Made by a program: the position numbers and the translations under genes | In this document: piece after piece, positions 1-8,416 of the stretch | How the letters are laid out: each line of letters starts with the position of its first letter | How positions within the stretch are numbered: the first letter of the stretch is position 1 | Notes under the pieces: generated by a model | What the model saw: the letters and a program-made list of their open reading frames with translations, nothing else | The model's database searches: none | What the model was told of the DNA's origin: nothing | From: Thalassiosira profunda | Lineage: Eukaryota; Bacillariophyta; Thalassiosirophyceae; Thalassiosirales; Thalassiosiraceae | NCBI GenBank assembly: GCA_036939355.1 | Contig: JALLAP010000267.1 | Coordinates: 1 to 20,867 of the forward strand | Length of the DNA: 20,867 bases | Direction: 5' to 3'

Positions 1-183
1 TCCGATCCCTTTATATATCAATAGATGTGTCTGGTGAAGCTAATGCACAAATAGAAGAGAGTTTAGAAGATGACGACGAAGGCAGCGACCCTCGAAGTGT
101 TGAAGCCCGAGGCACGAGCAACTGGCTTTTACACCGATTAACCCTATATACCCCTTCCCCTTTGCTACACTTCGCATGGTCAA

Positions 184-395
184 ATCTGAAGCTTCAGATC
201 CGATGTTGTTCTGCCCGAAGGCAGAGGAACTCTCCCAGGATCGGTCCCAAAGCGCCAAGAAAAGGTGTAGTACCCAGAAAGCTGTTGAGCACTGGGGCGC
301 TTTCTGTGTGCTACACCTTTTCTTGGCGCTTTGGGACCGATCCGGGTGTTTCATCTGTCTTGAGTAGACCACCATCGGCTCTGAAGCCTCGGGTG
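184..395. repeat. Imperfect inverted repeat / foldback element (MITE-like)
   Basis: The core is a perfect 33-bp inverted repeat, 238-270 against 311-343. It extends inward to 45-bp arms (238-282 and 299-343) with two mismatches and a 16-nt loop. Similarity continues outward at roughly 70% to about 184 and 395; both flanks share GCTTCAG and CCGATG. No transposase is present. It lies directly downstream of the stop of the minus-strand gene at 429, so it may sit in that gene's 3' UTR. Open frames across it on both strands are produced by the symmetry and look non-coding. It could be a non-autonomous foldback/MITE element or a long-hairpin RNA locus. I saw no convincing target-site duplication. 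Confidence 0.8.
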
Positions 396-409
396 TCGTA
401 ATACGACAC
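393..409. repeat. Short perfect palindrome
   Basis: GTGTCGT and ACGACAC form a 7-bp perfect inverted repeat around AAT. It abuts the outer end of the foldback, about 20 bp from the stop of the minus-strand gene. It may be an end structure of the element or a weak RNA 3'-end hairpin. Confidence 0.45.
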
Positions 410-428
410 GGACCATATGGCAGCAGCA

Positions 429-1226
429 TTAGTCATCCTCGCCGCTTTCCTCCTTCTCCGCCTTCTTCCTCTTGCCGTACTTTCCCTTGGGAGCGATAAC
501 AGAGTGAAACACAAGCATGCGGAAGACCTCATCCACAGACTCGAACTTGTCAGTGTTGTGTAGCACCAAGAGCATTCTCTTCAGGCAATAAGGTTGGACG
601 TTGAGTCCACACTCGTCGGAGCCCAGAAACTCGACGAACTGCCGCATGGAATGGAGGCTTGGAAGACCTTGATCGCCAGAAGTACGATCGGTGTCCTCCA
701 TCCACTGCTTGAACTGCTGCTTGGCCCTGCCCATGGCGTAAATGAACCTCAACACTTCGGTTAGATGCCGGTTGCCTTCATTGATGCCCCAAAGGACCTT
801 CATGTCGTCGTTGGAGTTATCTTCACTAAAACTGTTCAGAGGTGGCAGCGCGTCGCATTCTCCCTCGTTCTCGCTGTCGAACATGTTCCCGGGGATGTGT
901 CCAAGCTGCCCCAAGCCACTGTTGGCAAACTTAGTGAGGGCGTTGATCGTCACAGTCAGGATGGGATTGTACGTGTCTCCGCTGCGCACAGCTTCCGCCG
1001 TCTGGAGCAGCATCGCTGCCAGATCGTCACCCATCGCCCCGGCTGCTTCTCCTTGGCTCGTCGCCATGGCCGATGGGCCATACAAGAGCTCGCTCTCAGA
1101 AGACATCAGAGGCAGCATACGCAGCCCATTAACGCCTCCAGCGGCGTGTGAGGGCATGCAACTGCTGAGCCAGCGGCGTTGGGCTGGTGGACCATTCTTT
1201 GGTACGTATGAACATCTTTGATACAT
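429..1226 (-). CDS. Hypothetical protein, family not recognised
   Basis: The frame encodes up to 265 aa from the ATG at 1226, with a TGA upstream in frame. Other in-frame ATGs follow (for example MSSESELL and MATSQGEA), so the start is uncertain. The product looks soluble and mostly helical, with no signal peptide or membrane span. It has an acidic middle stretch (FDSENEGECD, SEDNSNDD), a conserved-looking block (GINEGNRHLTEVLRFIYAMG), and a charged tail (KGKYGKRKKAEKEESGEDD) that may be a nuclear signal. I do not recognise the family. A GTAAGT donor-like site at 1342-1337 suggests a possible upstream non-coding or short coding exon, but no acceptor joined the frames cleanly. Its 3' end runs into the foldback element. 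Confidence 0.65.
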   Translation of the reverse strand: MYQRCSYVPKNGPPAQRRWLSSCMPSHAAGGVNGLRMLPLMSSESELLYGPSAMATSQGEAAGAMGDDLAAMLLQTAEAVRSGDTYNPILTVTINALTKFANSGLGQLGHIPGNMFDSENEGECDALPPLNSFSEDNSNDDMKVLWGINEGNRHLTEVLRFIYAMGRAKQQFKQWMEDTDRTSGDQGLPSLHSMRQFVEFLGSDECGLNVQPYCLKRMLLVLHNTDKFESVDEVFRMLVFHSVIAPKGKYGKRKKAEKEESGEDD

Positions 1227-1467
1227 TTCACGGGTTCGTCATAACTTGAAGTTCACTGGAAATCCTGGGTACCACTGAGAGCGAAGACTTGATATCAATG
1301 CACCAAACGAAGCGCGTGGGTGAACAGCGTGGCATAACTTACATTTCTTACTGCCAGATACATCTCTACTCTAACAGGCATACAGGCCGAGGATGAATGC
1401 TCGCAAACAGGGTCTTGGCTCGCCAAGGCTATGATACAATGATGCACAACTTGCAGCTCTCCCTTGG

Positions 1468-2472
1468 CTATGCCAAGACCATTTCTTCGACGGAACGCAC
1501 GGCTTCCGCCACAGACGCAGCCAAGTCCGAGGATTCCTTCATGAGCCAAGCGGCTTCCTCCCCCATGAATACTTCGCCGCTGCCCACGCCAATCATGATG
1601 CTGGACACTCCATCCTTCGTCGCATCGGACATGAGACTCATGGCATGGTTTGCCGACGACGCGGCTCCGTCCAATATCACGGCAATGTCACCGGACGCCT
1701 CCACGGCGACGTATACTACCCCCGCCACCAGGAGCGACAGCGCTACCAATCGAAGCACCTCCTCGAGCTGCTCGGGATTTGCAACGTAGATGCCGTCCCA
1801 TCCTCCCCCGCTGCCCCCCTCGCTGTTTTTCATGGTCGTCTCCAATATCTCGATCTCGGCACGCACGGATCTTCCCGAGCTGTACACCGTGTTCCCCGAG
1901 CCCGAGAACAACCCTGCCGAGGTGGGCGCGGGGGCAGGGACGGAGAAGAATGGAAACAGGGACAGAGGGAACCCTTCTCCCGATGAGGATGAAGGTGCAT
2001 TCGATGCGGGCGACTGGTTGGTAAATCTGCCGGAAGGTGCACCCTCATCGGCGCTAAGCCTAACCGCTCTTATCGTGGTCCTTCCTGCATCCTCGTTTGG
2101 TTTCTGTCTGCCGGGAGTGAGGCCATCGTCGTCCTCGCTGGGACCGACCCGCGACGAGTGCTTCTGCCGCTGCTCCACCTCCTGGTAGAATTCGTGCGCC
2201 AGCTGCCGGCCCTGGCCCTCTCGATCGAAATCGCCGAAGGAGGCGAAATCGTCCTCGGCGTACTTGGTCTGCAGCCTCGTACGGAGGCGCCGCGGCCCCC
2301 TTGCAAAGGCGGGGCGGCCGGTGGGCCGCGCGAGGAGCGAGGGGTCGACGATCAATGCCGCCACGACGGCGGGGGAATGCGGGATGAACGACAGGCACGC
2401 TAGAGATAATACGAGCAATTCCGCCCGCCGCCGGCGGGGCCGCCGCCTCCCCGTGTTGGTGCTACCGCTCAT
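1468..2472 (-). CDS. Hypothetical protein with signal peptide and one C-terminal membrane helix, possibly plastid
   Basis: The single-exon frame encodes 334 aa. An Arg-rich start is followed by a hydrophobic segment at about residues 19-40 (ELLVLSLACLSFIPH onward), typical of a signal peptide. A basic stretch then contains PAFARGP (about 54-60), which resembles a plastid transit region, although no clear Phe follows a predicted cleavage site. The motif LAHEFYQEVEQRQ at about 91-103 is of a type I associate with plastid proteins of algae. The middle is Ser/Pro-rich and disordered. One membrane helix lies at about 240-258 (VLRLVALSLLVAGVVYVAV), followed by a small-residue C-terminal region. Function unknown. 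It is divergent from the kinase gene. Confidence 0.75.
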   Translation of the reverse strand: MSGSTNTGRRRPRRRRAELLVLSLACLSFIPHSPAVVAALIVDPSLLARPTGRPAFARGPRRLRTRLQTKYAEDDFASFGDFDREGQGRQLAHEFYQEVEQRQKHSSRVGPSEDDDGLTPGRQKPNEDAGRTTIRAVRLSADEGAPSGRFTNQSPASNAPSSSSGEGFPLSLFPFFSVPAPAPTSAGLFSGSGNTVYSSGRSVRAEIEILETTMKNSEGGSGGGWDGIYVANPEQLEEVLRLVALSLLVAGVVYVAVEASGDIAVILDGAASSANHAMSLMSDATKDGVSSIMIGVGSGEVFMGEEAAWLMKESSDLAASVAEAVRSVEEMVLA

Positions 2473-2771
2473 GATTCTATCCAGGCTGCTGCCTGTCGCT
2501 CTACCTATTGCAATGAGTTGCTACGGAGTTCTGTGGATGGCGTGGCCCGAGCGGCTCTTTGTCGTGGATGGAGCAAGCTCCATGGGACGTGTCGAATGAG
2601 CAGTCGAGACGGGCAAAGTGCAGCACAAATTGAGGCGGGAGGAATTGGGCACTGCTCACTTGACAGATCCTCCGCGAACGACGTGGCTGACACCGCAGAA
2701 TTGGGACTTGGTTGGGACGATGCCTTCCGTTCTTCCCCTTTTTCTCACTCTCTCACACCTCCCGACCAACC
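2473..2771. promoter_or_regulatory. Divergent intergenic region between membrane protein and kinase genes
   Basis: This 299-bp space lies between two diverging starts and must hold both promoters. On the plus side the last 35 bp before the kinase ATG are strongly pyrimidine-rich (CCCCTTTTTCTCACTCTCTC) and end in ACCAACC. No gene or TATA box is evident. Confidence 0.5.
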
Positions 2772-4102
2772 ATGAAGGAGCCGCCGCCCCCGCCAGTGGA
2801 CTGGCCCCGCCAGGCCGACGAGGACTACGATAGAATCCGCGTCCTCGGCCGAGGTGCTTTTGGCGAGGTGTGGCTGGCCAGGAGCAAAACGCCCGACGAG
2901 AATGGCAACCGAGTGGAGGTGGCCATCAAGGGAGTGCGAGTGAGCAACGAGCAGGAGGACGCCACCGCCGAGCGGGAGATTGCAATTCTCAATGAAATGA
3001 ATCACCCCAACATTATCCGATTGATCCATGCATATGAGCCTGCATCTGCGGACGCCAAGGGACGGTATATGGCTCTGTCGTATGTGAACGGCCCCGATCT
3101 GGGCCAACTGTTGGAGGCAAGAGGTGCTCTCGGGCTTCCTCTGGCGCAATTGATCGCACAGGATCTGATTTCAGCCGTCGCGTATTGCCATGCTCGGGGA
3201 GTTATTCATAGGGATATAAAGCCAGGTGCGCGAGTGAAATGTGAATTGCAATTGAATGCAGATGTGTCATTCTCATTATTTGCATGCACCTCCCTCCTCC
3301 AGACAACATCTTGTTGGAAGGATGCAAAGAGGGGAAGGAACAATGGGCGAATGATGACATAATGTGGGACGATTGCAAGCTGCCTCAGGGGAGATTCAAG
3401 GCGGTGTTGGCGGATTTTGGGCTCGCTCGTGCAACGTCCGCAAAAGACTACGAGCAAATAGAAGAGGAAAGCAAACGGGCACTGTACGATCGGAAGAAGT
3501 CCAGAATTATGCTCAAAGGAAAAAGTGCCGTTGGGACGAAGCACTTTTCTGCTCCTGAAATCGTCGGCAACATTCGAAAGAAGCGCGATTCGGAGGTGGC
3601 GCTGGCTCCGTGCGTATCTTCGTACGCGTTGATTTCTGACGCGTATGCGGTGGGTGCAACGTTGAGCGAAATTACGACGGGCGTTCCGCCGGGGGAAGAT
3701 GTCGAAATGTACGTCGACTTGAATCGGAAGCGCCACAGTCTGACCAAAATGCACAAATCAATGCCGAGGATTCAGATTGGGTCGCCCTTGACTGCATTGA
3801 GAACGAGGATTAAGCGCCGCTTTTCCTTCGGGCAGAATCACACACAATCAACTTCTCACCCACCGCCCTCGGATCAACTTCAACCGCACGAGATACAATT
3901 GAGACACATGTACGAGCTGCCAGAACCGGCAGCAGATCTGATTGTATGGTTGATGATGGAAGATGCCAGTCAGCGCCTGTCTGTTCGAGAGGCACAAAAT
4001 CATCCGTGGATTGGAGGGTACGAAAATCTGCCACACGGGGATGTCCCATCGCAACCGGAGGACCCAATGATTTACGTAGAAGACAGCTCGGCGCACATTT
4101 GA
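2772..4102 (+). CDS. Serine/threonine protein kinase (one intron)
   Basis: Exons are 2772-3225 and 3303-4102, giving 417 aa. The 77-bp intron (GTGCGC...CTCCAG) splits the Asp codon of HRDIKPDN and restores the frame. Kinase landmarks are the Gly loop GRGAFGEV (26-33), VAIK with Lys53, Glu69 in helix C, HRDIKPDN with catalytic Asp148, DFG at 189-191, SAPEI, and a final RLSVREAQNHPW block near the C-terminus. All catalytic residues are present, so it should be active. The segment between DFG and SAPE is long and highly charged (about 45 residues), and a basic insert follows the F-helix (RTRIKRRFSFG). No transmembrane or accessory domain is seen. The chosen ATG has a good context (CAACCATGA); an in-frame ATG at 2712 looks like leader sequence. 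Confidence 0.92.
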
Positions 4103-4150
4103 AGGCCCGTCGAGTGGAAATTGTACAGCAAAGTAGTAGATTGAGGAGGT

Positions 4151-6373
4151 TTAATTGTCGGAGTTGATTAGGGAAATCTGGGCAGATGGTTGAAGGATGA
4201 GATCGCTCGGCTATATGTCAGATAAAAATCATAGGATAGGAAGCGAGTAGATGCTTACCAAATGACCCAACAATCCCTTGACCGAACCAACAGCTCCCTC
4301 CAACCCCTTGTCAGAGCATGAAATCACAACTGCAGAGTTGTCTCGGACAGATCCAACCACATTCTCAAATAGCGCCGCCACCGGATCATGCGCCGCAGCG
4401 TGCTTTCGCACTTGGTGCGCCATTGCGGGCGCATTCTTTGTTATTATTGAACTCAGTGCGTGCGATACTTCCAGCCCTGCTCGGAAAGCAATAGCACTCG
4501 AGCCATTGTCTTCCGCCGAAGGATCAGTCGGCACTATCACAAATATAACGTTGGTTTCGTCCATCAATGGTCCATTGACAATGGCGGCAAGTTGATTTGC
4601 AACGCTTTCACCTGCTGAATGTCGAGGTACCACGCAACACGATCTTTTCGGTTCCAATACCTTGTCCTCTCCACCCAGCGCATTCACCAACGTCGTAGCT
4701 GTGGATTTGAAATCGTGTTTGGCTGCAAGCTCGTCCGATGATACACAAACAATCACTCCCAGCGAAATTGTTGCGCCTGCCTTTGTCTGATGACGATGCG
4801 TGTGATGTTGTGGCTTCCACGAAGCTCGGTGCATGGAATCTTTGAAGCGCGTCTGCGATGACGTTGTCAGCGGCGAGTGCATTAGCACCGGAAACTCCAT
4901 TCCTTTGCGTGCAACGTCGTATCCACATCCCGAAACACCACCTCTTGGCAGCATCATTAGTCCATCTGTGCCCCTCAAGCTTAACACCCGCGAAGAGCGC
5001 TGCACTCCCGTGCTCGTGGCGTGGTAGGCGTATTGTTGCTTGTCGCCGCTCTCCGTCTGCGCCCTCTGCAGCGCCACCCGTCGGTACTCTGGCCTTCCCT
5101 GATCCAATTTGATATCCGTTGTGATTGCCGCCATGACTTCCTCGTGCACCCTTGCATTTCGCGCTGCATCCTTGACAAACGAATCCGCATTGGAGTGTTT
5201 CTCATCGGAGTCACCCCCTTGATGAAGCAAATCCAGGCATGGCCGCACAAGCAGCTCGGTGCACACCGACGCGCTGACCGGATTGCCCGGCAGGGCAAAA
5301 ACGAGCTTCCTGCCTCCCGCATCTCTATCAATGGTAATGAACGTCGTGGGCTTTCCGGGTTTCATATTCATCCTGCCAAAGTGCACCTTGCCTCCCATTC
5401 CCTCGGTGAAGACGCGTTCCATTATGTCCTTCTCGCCCATGGATATCCCTCCCGTCGTGATGAGGACGTCGATGCCCTCCCCTTCGGCAGGCCACAGCCT
5501 TTCGTTCAACTTGCGAGCAATTGTTTCGTAACCATCGTCATCCGTGACGATCCCCAAATCGACGGGAGAGCAATTGCAGTATGCGGAAAGTTGGGACAGA
5601 AGCAGCGGTCGGTTGACGTCCGGAATCTTGCCCTGGCTTTGTGCTGATTGCCGAACCGATAATGATATCAGTTCGTTCCCCGTCGAAAGAACACCAACTC
5701 GAGGCAGCCTCCTCACATGAGCTTCGTCCAAACTGATGCCAACCTGGCCCAGCAACGCCAGATGGACTGGCTGTATCACTTCTCCCTTTGCCAACACTAC
5801 CGATTCCGGAGGGATGTCGATCCCGACTGTTCGTATCCACGTCCACGGCTTGGTGCTTAGCACGGGCTCAGTTTTGGTTGGAATGATCCGCATTTTATGG
5901 ACTCCATCGATCTGTTGCTCAGTTGTTTCCTCGACGGGGATGACGGCATCGTAGCCATCCGGCACAACGGCTCCCGTGGTGATATACATCGCAGTGCGCA
6001 CAAAAGCACTCGGTGCATCGCCAGAACTGGCTTCGACATCATCGCCGGCGTAGACCTTGCCCGCAATCGCAAAGTCCGGCACATACTCCTCCTTTCCACT
6101 TGAATCCAATGCGTCGTATTCCTCCCTCGCTTCCGCCAACTCGGAAGTTTTGACCGCGTACCCGTCCATGATGGACGAGTTGTGATCGGGATACCCCGGC
6201 GAGGGCGCTTTCACATTTATTGCCGATATCCTCCCAACCAATTGATCATACGACGGCAACGATGAGGGTTTGTCTTCATCGCGCCGGTGCCACAGCGACC
6301 TGGCCGTCTCGGTCAACACGGTCTCGAGCGCCTGGGGCACCGGCACCATCGGGTGGGGCGGGGACGCCGCCAT
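4151..6373 (-). CDS. Molybdenum insertase / Cnx1-gephyrin-like MoeA-MogA fusion
   Basis: This is the last-step enzyme of molybdenum cofactor synthesis in the cytosol. The MoeA (E) part comes first, with MDGYAV at 69-74, TTGA and VIPVEE in the insertion domain, LSTGNEL, TTGGISMGEKD at 306-316, MKPGKP at 337-342 and LPGNPVSA at 361-368. A His-rich linker leads to a MogA-like (G) region at about 536-705. This E-then-G order is that of plant Cnx1 and opposite to animal gephyrin. The G part lacks a recognisable TTGGTG and PGSP, so its adenylyltransferase activity is doubtful. The first true ATG is at 6373. The last exon is probably 4151-4177 (ISLINSDN) after an 81-bp intron 4178-4258 (GTAAGC...CCCAG). 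If unspliced, the frame stops at 4229. The gene is head-to-head with SepSecS. Confidence 0.92.
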
Positions 6374-6637
6374 CACGTGCTGTGATGTGTCGGTGGTGCA
6401 AGTATCAGAGCGCGCGCCGTAGGCTACGCCCAGCCTTCCTCTGCGATGTGGCGCTGCAAATGTTATCGGACGGGCGTGCGTCTCCTCGATCGCTATGCCG
6501 CTCCCGGCGCCTCCGTCGATGTCCTCCTTGGTGGTTGGTGCTGTTGGTGGTTGGTGGTGGCGGGCCGTGGTGTGGCAGGGAGATTTTCAGCCGCACAATT
6601 TTCCTTTTTCCTTCATTCACCCCACCCAACCTGCACC
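6374..6637. promoter_or_regulatory. Shared divergent promoter, Cnx1-like / SepSecS
   Basis: These 264 bp separate two diverging ATGs, so any bidirectional control of the molybdenum-cofactor and selenocysteine genes lies here. An open frame on the plus strand runs through it in phase with SepSecS (ATG at 6446). The residues it would add are Trp/Cys/Gly-rich and do not resemble the family N-terminus. The last 50 bp are CT-rich and end in CCCAACCTGCACC before the ATG. Confidence 0.5.
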
Positions 6638-8323
6638 ATGGACGCCGACGCCATCCCCGCCCTCTTCGCCTCCCTTCGCATCCCCGCCAACCACACGAGC
6701 GTCGGCCTCTCGAACCTCGTCGCGTCCAACTCCGCCGCCAAGGCGCTGTTCCACCACAAGCGCCTCCCCGACGAGGGGTGGACCGACTTGCAAATCCAGC
6801 GGCTGCTCTTCGAACTGAGCGCGCTCGATACCAACTGCGAGGAGACGGTCAAGTGCCAGCGATCCTCCTCCGCCAACGGGGGATTTGCGCATAGATGGAC
6901 CGGTGCGGGGGAGCGCGAGGGGCGGATCTACGCGCCCCTCGTCTCCCAGCGCCACTTCGGTTTGGGGCACGGCATCGGCCGCAGCGGCGACGTGATGGAG
7001 GCCCAGCCCAAGGCGGTGGGGAGCAGCGCTTTATTAAGGCTGACGCTGCGGTTGACGTTGGATGCGGTGCGGAGAGGCGCCGGTCTAAACGGAAGTGTGG
7101 GCAAGGGCGATCAGAAGTCGGGTCCGGCGAGCTTCGGGACGCTGCTGCCGGTGTGCACGGGCATGTCGATGGCGTTGGTGTTGTCGGGATTGCGCGATCG
7201 AGCTCGCAAACTCGATGCTGCGGCGTCTGAAAACGGCGACAGCGAACCGCCGGAGAGGAACATCGTGTTGTGGTCGCGGATCGATCAAAAGAGTTGTTAC
7301 AAGGCAATTCTCTCTGCGGGGCTGAGGTGCATCGTGCTGCCGACGAAAGCGCATCCAGACACAGACGAGGTATCAACAGATTTGGAGGCGTTGAAGGAAG
7401 CACTGGAGCGATATGAAAACAATATTCTTGCAGTGCTGACCACAACATCGTGCTTCTGCCCTAGGGTACCCGACGAGGTGGACGCGGTAGCAAAGACAAT
7501 TCAGAGTTGGAACGAAGGCAAGGACGGCGCCGGCGTATCCCACGTCATCAACCACGCATACGGACTGCAATGTCGGGCAACAAACAAACTCCTCAATCGA
7601 GCGTGCACCATTGGACGCGTGGACGCCATCATCTGCTCCACCGATAAAAACTTTCTTGTGCCAGTGGGAGGGGCGTTGATCCTGTCGCCCGATTCCAACG
7701 TGATTGAGTCCATCAGCAAGAACTATCCGGGCAGGGCCTCAGCATCGCCAATGATTGATCTGTTTATCACGCTATTGTCAATGGGATTGAATGGCTACAA
7801 GGGGATATTGGAGGAAAGAATGCGGCTGGTCGAGCTCTTTCGCCAGCGGTTGGAGCAGGTGGCCACCGTGTTTGGGGAGAAAATGCTCAATTGCCCAAGG
7901 AACACCATTTCCTTCGGCATCACACTCGACAATCTGATTCCTCCGGGCGATAGAGCAAACGGCAATTCGGGAGAGCAGCAACGAAAAGAGCTCAACCGGC
8001 AAATCACAAAGTTTGGCTCGATGCTATTCACGCGGTGCATCAGCGGTACCAGGATCGTGCCCCGTAACGAAACGAAGGCCATTTCCGGCCACACCTTCGT
8101 TGGATTTGGAAGCTCGCACGAGAAGTATCCCCATCACTACATGACTGCAGCTTGCGCTGTGGGGATGGGCGAAGACGAGATGGAAGAGTTCTTTGTCCGG
8201 TTGGAGAAGAGCTGGAAGGACTATCGGGCCAAACTGGAGAAGGAGAGGAAGAAGAAGGAGAAACAGACGCAAGCTGCCAAGTTGGAGGAAGGTGTGGCAC
8301 AAATGGCAATACAGGATGGATAA
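6638..8323 (+). CDS. SEPSECS: O-phosphoseryl-tRNA(Sec) selenium transferase (SepSecS)
   Basis: This PLP enzyme converts O-phosphoseryl-tRNA(Sec) and selenophosphate into selenocysteinyl-tRNA(Sec), the final step of selenocysteine synthesis in archaea and eukaryotes. The 561-aa product matches the family along its length: GEREGR and HGIGRSGD with QPKAVGSS near the N-terminus, RIDQKSCYKAI, TTSCFCPRVPD, STDKNF with PLP-binding Lys337, VPVGGA, YPGRASASP, GSMLFTR and SGHTFVGF. The C-terminus is a charged Lys/Glu coil. It has a single exon, and the ATG lies in a strong context (CACCATGG). Its presence implies that the organism makes selenoproteins, which fits the selenium requirement known for many diatoms. 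Confidence 0.96.
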   Translation: MDADAIPALFASLRIPANHTSVGLSNLVASNSAAKALFHHKRLPDEGWTDLQIQRLLFELSALDTNCEETVKCQRSSSANGGFAHRWTGAGEREGRIYAPLVSQRHFGLGHGIGRSGDVMEAQPKAVGSSALLRLTLRLTLDAVRRGAGLNGSVGKGDQKSGPASFGTLLPVCTGMSMALVLSGLRDRARKLDAAASENGDSEPPERNIVLWSRIDQKSCYKAILSAGLRCIVLPTKAHPDTDEVSTDLEALKEALERYENNILAVLTTTSCFCPRVPDEVDAVAKTIQSWNEGKDGAGVSHVINHAYGLQCRATNKLLNRACTIGRVDAIICSTDKNFLVPVGGALILSPDSNVIESISKNYPGRASASPMIDLFITLLSMGLNGYKGILEERMRLVELFRQRLEQVATVFGEKMLNCPRNTISFGITLDNLIPPGDRANGNSGEQQRKELNRQITKFGSMLFTRCISGTRIVPRNETKAISGHTFVGFGSSHEKYPHHYMTAACAVGMGEDEMEEFFVRLEKSWKDYRAKLEKERKKKEKQTQAAKLEEGVAQMAIQDG

Positions 8324-8416
8324 TGTGGGCTGCGCTTTTTCCTTGCCATTGTAGGTGGTGATGTGTCGTGGGGCACATCTTGGCACGTGCCAGGCGTAGG
8401 TACCGCAGAGTCCTGA

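Noticed and set aside
176..429. Open frames across the foldback on both strands sharing LHLFLALWDRS
   Set aside because: The shared peptides follow from the inverted repeat itself; there is no other sign of coding.
6446..6637. Longer N-terminus for SepSecS from the ATG at 6446
   Set aside because: The extra 64 residues are Trp/Cys/Gly-rich and unlike the family; the ATG at 6638 has a strong context and starts a family-like N-terminus.
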